Assembly: GCA_014359745.1 (NCBI GenBank)
Contig: JACIYW010000002.1
Span: forward strand, 1-63,787
DNA length: 63,787 nucleotides
Direction: 5' to 3'
From: Paracoccaceae bacterium
Lineage (GTDB): Bacteria > Pseudomonadota > Alphaproteobacteria > Rhodobacterales > Rhodobacteraceae
A model generated the notes under the pieces. The model ran no database searches. It was not told the DNA's origin and saw only the letters and a program-made list of their open reading frames with translations. Within the stretch, counting starts at the first letter, position 1, and the number at the start of each line of letters is the position of its first letter. The translations under genes were made by a program, and so were the position numbers. Positions 59,615-63,787 of this stretch are shown one piece after another.

Positions 59615-60541
59615 ATGACCAATGCATCGCCTTACCCCAACGGCCTGGGCCAGAACCGCGCCGGGCGGCGCGGCATCATCCTGGCCGGGGGATCGGGCAC
59701 CCGGCTTTATCCGGTGACCATCGGCGTCTCAAAGCAACTGTTGCCGGTCTATGACAAGCCGATGGTCTATTATCCGCTGACGGTGCTGATGCTGGCGGGT
59801 ATCCGCGAGATCGCGGTGATCACCACGCCCGGCGATCAGGATCAGTTCCGGCGCCTGCTGGGCGATGGATCGGACCTGGGGCTTGCGATCAGCTATATCA
59901 CCCAACCCGAACCCGAGGGGCTGGCGCAGGCCTATCTGCTGGCGCGCGATTTCCTGGCGGGCGCGCCCTCGGCGATGGTGCTGGGCGATAATATCTTCTT
60001 TGGTCACGGCCTGCCTGACCTCATGGCCGCGGCCGATGCGCGCGGCGACGGCCATGAGATAGGGCAGGGCGGCACGGTGTTCGGCTACCGCGTCGCCGAT
60101 CCCGAACGTTACGGCGTGGTCGATTTCGACGATCAGGGCCGGGCCCGCGCGATCGTCGAGAAACCGGCGGTGCCGCCATCGCATTTCGCCGTCACCGGGC
60201 TTTATTTCCTGGATGGCACCGCCCCCGAGAAAGCCGCCCGCGTCACGCCATCCGCCCGCGGCGAGCTGGAGATCACGTCGCTGCTGGAAATGTATCTGGC
60301 CGAGGGCACGCTGAGGGTGGAACGCATGGGCCGCGGCTTTGCCTGGCTTGATACCGGCACCCATGGCAGCCTGCTGGATGCCGGCAATTTCGTGCGCACG
60401 CTCGAGGCACGGCAGGGCCTGCAAGTTGGTTGCCCCGAAGAGGTGGCGTTTCAGCAGGGCTGGATTTCGCGCGCCGATCTCGAGGCGCTGGCCGCGCGCT
60501 ATGCCAAGAATGCCTATGGCGGTTATCTGCGCGGGCTGTAG
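59615..60541 (+). CDS. rmlA: Glucose-1-phosphate thymidylyltransferase
   Basis: A 308-residue RmlA/RfbA. The N-terminal signature [20 protein letters not shown] and [10 protein letters not shown], then [37 protein letters not shown] and the C-terminal [18 protein letters not shown] are all present. It makes dTDP-glucose, the first step toward dTDP-rhamnose. RmlB, RmlC and RmlD are not in the window, so they must be elsewhere on the replicon or in the chromosome. It supports a rhamnose-type polysaccharide made by the RgpF/GT2 genes. Rhamnose genes on RepA-type plasmids of roseobacters are known as biofilm determinants. Confidence 0.94.
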   Translation: MTNASPYPNGLGQNRAGRRGIILAGGSGTRLYPVTIGVSKQLLPVYDKPMVYYPLTVLMLAGIREIAVITTPGDQDQFRRLLGDGSDLGLAISYITQPEPEGLAQAYLLARDFLAGAPSAMVLGDNIFFGHGLPDLMAAADARGDGHEIGQGGTVFGYRVADPERYGVVDFDDQGRARAIVEKPAVPPSHFAVTGLYFLDGTAPEKAARVTPSARGELEITSLLEMYLAEGTLRVERMGRGFAWLDTGTHGSLLDAGNFVRTLEARQGLQVGCPEEVAFQQGWISRADLEALAARYAKNAYGGYLRGL

Positions 60542-60595
60542 GGGGGCTGTGGCGGCGGGTCTTTCCCCCGGCGCGCGGGCGCGGGGCGGGGAGAT

Positions 60596-60632
60596 GCGTA
60601 TTTTGGCCAAGATGAAACGGGCAGGGCACGGT
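60596..60632 (+). repeat. Recurrent GAGTATTT-type motif, copy B
   Basis: GCGTATTT TG GCCAAGATGAAA at 60596-60617, followed by GCAGGGCACGGTTTC. It lies 55 bases after the rmlA stop and 70 bases before the tRNA. One base differs from the GAGTATTT box of copies A and C. Confidence 0.7.
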
Positions 60633-60703
60633 TTCGGGCGGCCCGTCCGGGCCAGGCGCGGGCTTGATTTATCCCGCGATCCGTCTTACTGCCCGTCCGG
60701 TCC

Positions 60704-60793
60704 GGAGTGGTGGCAGAGTGGTCGATTGCGGCGGTCTTGAAAACCGTTGAACCTTAGCGGGTTCCGTGGGTTCGAATCCCACCCGCTCCGCCA
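60704..60793 (+). tRNA. tRNA-Ser (anticodon UGA)
   Basis: A 90-base tRNA including an encoded CCA (60791-60793). The acceptor stem GGAGTGG pairs with CCGCTCC with one G-U; the anticodon loop CTTGAAA gives anticodon TGA for Ser UCA codons; the T-loop is GGTTCGAATCC; the long variable arm is as expected for tRNA-Ser. The D-arm GCAGAGTGGTC is normal. It appears complete and functional. Confidence 0.95.
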
Positions 60794-60862
60794 GCGCAAA
60801 CGCGATTTCCGTCAGTTGCGGTCAAGCGTTTGACCGGCGCGCGCGCGGCTGGCGCGGCCGAT

Positions 60863-60900
60863 GAGTATTTATGCCAAGATGAAAGCGAAAGGCGGTTTTT
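60863..60900 (+). repeat. Recurrent GAGTATTT-type motif, copy C
   Basis: GAGTATTT AT GCCAAGATGAAA at 60863-60884, then GCGAAAGGCGGTTTTTCC. It follows the tRNA by 69 bases on the same strand. Confidence 0.7.
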
Positions 60901-61020
60901 CCGGGCCGTCGGGGTGCGGGTTTATTGGGCCAACGGGCGCTGATGCCCCAGGATTTCGCGCATGGTTCGGGCCGGTTTCAGGGGTTTCGGGCGCGGGATT
61001 TCGCGGCGAAACCGGGGGAA

Positions 61021-61094
61021 TGATAATGCAAACTTATCGCTCAGGGAAAGCCGCCGACAGGCGCGGCGGATTGGGGAATTCCCGCTTGCGATAA
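61021..61094 (+). promoter_or_regulatory. Possible operator upstream of the DUF1403 gene
   Basis: In the 327-base gap between the tRNA and the DUF1403 gene, beyond motif copy C, the only other pattern seen is TTATCGC (61034-61040) with its complement GCGATAA (61088-61094), and an AT-rich GATAATGCAAAC beside the first copy. This may be the operator and promoter of the DUF1403-scpB pair. No gene is supported in the gap. Confidence 0.3.
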
Positions 61095-61120
61095 CCGCCG
61101 CCGCGCGCCATTCTGGGGCG

Positions 61121-62029
61121 ATGACCGCGCGCCAGAAATCCGTTGCCGCCCCGCCATCCGCCCCGGTTCCGGCTGCCGTGCCCGCCTGGCTGCGCCGGGC
61201 CCTGCGCGCCGATATGTCGGCGGATACCACGGGGGCCGCGCTGGCCGCCGGGGCGGCGCTTGGCGCGCTTGATCTGCTGGTGCGGCGGCAAGAGGTCTGG
61301 GCCGGGGTCTGGCGCCAGCGTCTGGCCCTGCGCGCGGCGGCGATCAGCGCGCGCCGCGTCGGCCGCCCCGAGGATGAGGCGGGGCTGCGCGATGCGGTGA
61401 TGTTCACCCGGCCGGGCGATGATCCGGGGCCCGGCGGCGCGATCCTGGTTGCCTGGCAACGGCTTGCGGCGCGGCCCGCAAGCACGCTGTCCGCCACCCT
61501 GTCGGGGGGCGGCGATGCGGGGCTGGCGGCGGCATTCGGGCCATGGCCGGGGCCGGACGCGGGGGATACGCCCCTGCCCGATGCGGGCGGCATCGTGGCG
61601 GCGCTTGCGGCAGATCATGGGGCAGATCATGCCCCCTGGCTGGCCGATCTGCGGCTGGCGCGGGCGCTTGGCTGGCGGGTTGCGGTGCCGCTGCTGGGCA
61701 CGCAGCCCCGCACGCGGCCCCGTACCCCGGCCGGAAACCGCGAGGCGGCCGCCTTGCAGGCCTTGGCGCGGGCGGCCGTGCAGGCGGTGGATCTGGGCGC
61801 CGATCTGGGCCGCCGCGCCGACCGGCTGGCGGCTGTTGCCCCGAAACTGCGGGCCAGGGGCGCGGCGGCGGTGGTGGCGCGGCTGCTGGAGGTGGATGCG
61901 ATGAGCGCCGCGCAGCCCGTTCCCGGCATGAGCGACCGGGGCCTGCGGCGCCTCTTTGACCGGCTGGTTGATCTGGGCGCGCTGCGCGAACTGACCGGGC
62001 GCGGCAGCTTTCGCCTTTACGGGCTCTGA
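61121..62029 (+). CDS. DUF1403-family protein
   Basis: A 302-residue protein matching the DUF1403 family in length and in motifs such as PAWLRRALRADMSADTTGA, AGAALGALDLLVRR, WRQRLALRAAAISA and MSDRGLRRLFDRLVDLGALR. The start at 61121 drops an upstream in-frame stretch of low quality. DUF1403 genes are typically found next to scpB on Rhizobiales and Rhodobacterales plasmids; the biochemical role is unknown. The C-terminal ~60 residues look like a winged-helix (GLRRLFDRLVDLGALREL). A duplicated GGCAGATCATG unit (61607-61629) encodes ADHGADHA. scpB begins 3 bases after the stop. Confidence 0.85.
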   Translation: MTARQKSVAAPPSAPVPAAVPAWLRRALRADMSADTTGAALAAGAALGALDLLVRRQEVWAGVWRQRLALRAAAISARRVGRPEDEAGLRDAVMFTRPGDDPGPGGAILVAWQRLAARPASTLSATLSGGGDAGLAAAFGPWPGPDAGDTPLPDAGGIVAALAADHGADHAPWLADLRLARALGWRVAVPLLGTQPRTRPRTPAGNREAAALQALARAAVQAVDLGADLGRRADRLAAVAPKLRARGAAAVVARLLEVDAMSAAQPVPGMSDRGLRRLFDRLVDLGALRELTGRGSFRLYGL

Positions 62030-62032
62030 GCG

Positions 62033-62692
62033 ATGGCAGGCCCCCGGCGCAAGACCGATGACGAGGATGCTTTCGACCGGGAACTGGCCGATCTGCCCGC
62101 CGATCTGCGCTGGCGTGAATGGATGAACCGGGTCGAGGCGGTGATCTTTGCCGCCGCCGAACCGGTGCCGCGCGCGGTGCTGGCGCCGCTGGTCGGGGCG
62201 GGGTGCAATCTGGATCTGATCATCGATGACATCCGCGCCGAATTGCAGGCCCGGCCCTATGATCTGGTGGCGGTGGCGGGCGGCTGGCGGCACCTGACCC
62301 GCCCGGCCTATGCCGGGGCGATCCGCAGCACCGTCCCCACCCGGCCGGGCCGCACCGATCTGAGTGCCGCCGAGGGGCTGGTTCTGATGGCGATCGCCTG
62401 TTTCCAGCCGATGACCCGCGCCGATCTGGCCGCGGTTCTGGGCCGGTCGGTCAGCCGCGATCTGATCGGCGGCCTCAGGCGGCAGGGGTTCATTGCCGCG
62501 GGGCCGCGCGCGCCGCAACCCGGCGCGCCCTATACCTATGTCACCACCCCGGCGTTTTTGCGCCATTTCGGCCTGACGAGCCTGCGCGATCTGCCCGATA
62601 TCGAGGCGCTGGAGGATGCGGGCCTGCTGAGCCGCGACCGGATGCGCCAGGATGGGTTCGCGCCGCCGTCAGAGGAGGACGGGCCAGATTGA
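62033..62692 (+). CDS. scpB: SMC-Scp complex subunit ScpB-like protein
   Basis: A 219-residue ScpB with the paired winged-helix layout: MNRVEAVIFAAAEPVPRAVL near the N-terminus, YDLVAVAGGWRHLTRPAYAG, SAAEGLVLMAIACFQPMTRADL and YTYVTTPAFLRHFGLTSLRDLPD. ScpB is the dimeric kleisin-associated subunit of bacterial condensin. No scpA or smc lies in the window. Coupled to the DUF1403 gene and close to parAB, it is probably a plasmid-specific partner that modifies chromosome or replicon segregation; that function is inferred. Confidence 0.85.
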   Translation: MAGPRRKTDDEDAFDRELADLPADLRWREWMNRVEAVIFAAAEPVPRAVLAPLVGAGCNLDLIIDDIRAELQARPYDLVAVAGGWRHLTRPAYAGAIRSTVPTRPGRTDLSAAEGLVLMAIACFQPMTRADLAAVLGRSVSRDLIGGLRRQGFIAAGPRAPQPGAPYTYVTTPAFLRHFGLTSLRDLPDIEALEDAGLLSRDRMRQDGFAPPSEEDGPD

Positions 62693-62884
62693 CGGGCCAG
62701 ACTGACGGGTGGGTCGGCGGGCCGAAAAAGGCGGCGGCGGATGGATCAGAGGATTTCCGCCGGTGCCGCCCGTCCGGCCATCCGGTATTTGTAACGACGT
62801 CAAGGGCATGGTACCAGATCGGCGGGGCATTATCAGGGATACGGGCGTAATGGCCCGCATCCCCACATCGAGGTTGTAAAAGAC
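62693..62884 (+). promoter_or_regulatory. Intergenic region before the RTX gene
   Basis: This 192-base gap has three GACGGGCCAGA(T/C)T-type units at its left edge (62678-62710, the first overlapping the scpB stop), an imperfect GC-rich hairpin (about 62730-62775) that could act as scpB terminator, and a moderately AT-richer stretch (62838-62884) ending in GAGGTTGTAAAAGAC before the RTX ATG. No confident promoter boxes were found. Confidence 0.3.
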
Positions 62885-63787
62885 ATGTCTACATTCACTC
62901 TGACGGGCCTTGGCGCCGTCTCTGGCGATAATGGCGTCACAACATCGGCGCTTGACGCCAGCACGCTGGAACTGTTCCTGCCCGATACGGCGGTACCCAG
63001 CTTTCGCTATACGCTTGAGGATGACGGGTCGCCGATTTTTCCGGAAATCGACGATCTGATCATCAACGCCATCGATATCCGGCTGGACGGGGTTTCGCTG
63101 GATGATGACCGGGTAACGGCCAATCTGGGAGAGGTGCAGTGGGCGGGCAATGCCACCACGGTTCTGGTTCTGACCGATAGAAGCGTGCCGGGCAGTATCG
63201 GCACCGCGGTCTTCACGCTTGGCGGCACGGCCCTGCCCGCGTTCGCCACGCCTGCCGAGTATGACGCCTTTCTTGACACCGGGGTGACCGGCACGTCGGT
63301 GGCCACCGGCGCTTTCGCGCCCGGTGCCCTGATCGCGCTGGCCGATCTTCCGGGGATCGTGGAAAGCACGCTGCCGGATACCGTGGTGCCAAACCTGTCG
63401 GGTTCCGATGGCGATGACGATCTGTTCGGCGAAATCGGTGATGACGATATCGCGGGCGGGTCGGGCAATGACCACCTGTCCGGCAACGGTGGCGATGACA
63501 ATCTGGCCGGCGATTTCGGCGATGACAATATCTCGGGCGGGTCGGGCCATGACAACCTGTCCGGCGACGATGGCGATGACGATCTGTCCGGCGATTTCGG
63601 TGATGACAATATCTCGGGCGGATCGGGCAAGGACCACCTGTCCGGCGACGATGGCGATGACGATCTGTTCGGCGATGACGGCGATGACGACATCTCGGGC
63701 GGATTAGGCCATGACCGCCTGTTTGGCGGGGCGGGCAATAACCGGCTTTTGGGCGATGATGGCGATGACATCCTGGAAGGCGGCGAT
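62885..63787 (+). CDS. RTX/hemolysin-type calcium-binding protein, 3' end outside window
   Basis: The frame opens at ATG 62885 and stays open to the window end (301 codons). The first ~175 residues form an unrecognised Ser/Thr/Leu-rich domain without a signal peptide (STFTLTGLGAVSGDNGV, IDIRLDGVSLDDDRV, TVLVLTDRSVPGS). From residue ~176 nonapeptide-type RTX repeats follow, for example GGSGNDHLSGNGGDDNL and GGSGKDHLSGDDGDDDL; these bind Ca2+ and form a beta-roll on the outside. RTX proteins leave by type I secretion using a C-terminal signal, which would lie beyond the window. The Asp density is unusually high (DDGDDDL). Function, adhesin or other, cannot be assigned. Confidence 0.85.
   Translation, partial: MSTFTLTGLGAVSGDNGVTTSALDASTLELFLPDTAVPSFRYTLEDDGSPIFPEIDDLIINAIDIRLDGVSLDDDRVTANLGEVQWAGNATTVLVLTDRSVPGSIGTAVFTLGGTALPAFATPAEYDAFLDTGVTGTSVATGAFAPGALIALADLPGIVESTLPDTVVPNLSGSDGDDDLFGEIGDDDIAGGSGNDHLSGNGGDDNLAGDFGDDNISGGSGHDNLSGDDGDDDLSGDFGDDNISGGSGKDHLSGDDGDDDLFGDDGDDDISGGLGHDRLFGGAGNNRLLGDDGDDILEGGD

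Noticed and set aside
60794-61120. Small gene upstream of DUF1403 in the same frame (from 60962)
   Set aside because: The extension is Arg/Gly-rich and lacks a ribosome site; the DUF1403 family starts at 61121.
63400-63787. CRISPR-like appearance of the regular repeats at the window end
   Set aside because: The repeats are in-frame RTX nonapeptides (GGSGNDHLSG type) of variable sequence with no spacers or palindromic repeat.

Overview
The window is very GC-rich DNA with the gene content of an alphaproteobacterium of the order Rhodobacterales. The clues are a plasmid-type RepA (RPA family) initiator with ParA/ParB, a DUF1403-ScpB pair, a BacNav-type sodium channel, a Rhizobium imp-like type VI secretion system (T6SS), and a recurrent intergenic motif. 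A replication origin with iterons and a perfect DnaA box sits at about 56.3 kb, and a complete tRNA-Ser(UGA) lies 4 kb away. This fits a plasmid, a chromid, or a plasmid integrated into a chromosome. The sequence alone does not decide which.

Layout. 1-10580: 3' part of a giant type V autotransporter adhesin (more than 3,500 residues in the window). 10690-13547: PP2C phosphatase and membrane Ser/Thr kinase of the T6SS phosphorylation switch. 13590-14954: unrelated chromate-type transporter. 15125-45088: about 30 kb of minus-strand genes forming an almost gapless T6SS locus, read in transcription order as tssA-tssB-tssC-hcp-tagJ-tssE-tssF-tssG-clpV, then a Lys-rich unknown protein, a voltage-gated sodium channel, a TssB-TssC fusion, a small unknown protein, vgrG, a DUF6931-like protein, PAAR, tagH (frameshifted), tssK-tssL-tssM-tagF, a second PP2C and a membrane-anchored M15 peptidase. 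No tssJ is visible. 45344-55046: capsule/exopolysaccharide export (Wza/KpsD-like lipoprotein, KpsT, KpsE, KpsM) and assembly or decoration enzymes (RgpF/WbsX-type glycosyltransferase, methyltransferase, sulfotransferase, GT2). 55159-59561: repA, origin, parA, parS-like repeats, parB. 59615-62692: rmlA, tRNA-Ser, DUF1403, scpB. 62885-end: start of an RTX-type calcium-binding protein.

The genes suggest a surface-interaction replicon: adhesin, contact-dependent secretion, capsule/rhamnose polysaccharide and an RTX protein next to replication and partition functions. T6SS activity is probably set post-translationally by kinase, two phosphatases, the FHA protein and TagF.

Most unusual points: the cassette between clpV and vgrG (Lys-rich protein, Nav channel, TssB-TssC fusion with acidic tail); hcp bracketed by three strong stem-loops upstream and two downstream; a 22-nt intergenic motif present three times plus a degenerate copy; a duplicated 75-bp parS-containing repeat; and many short tandem duplications inside protein linkers, near or in which three genes (tagH, the RgpF/WbsX gene and the sulfotransferase gene) are frameshifted.
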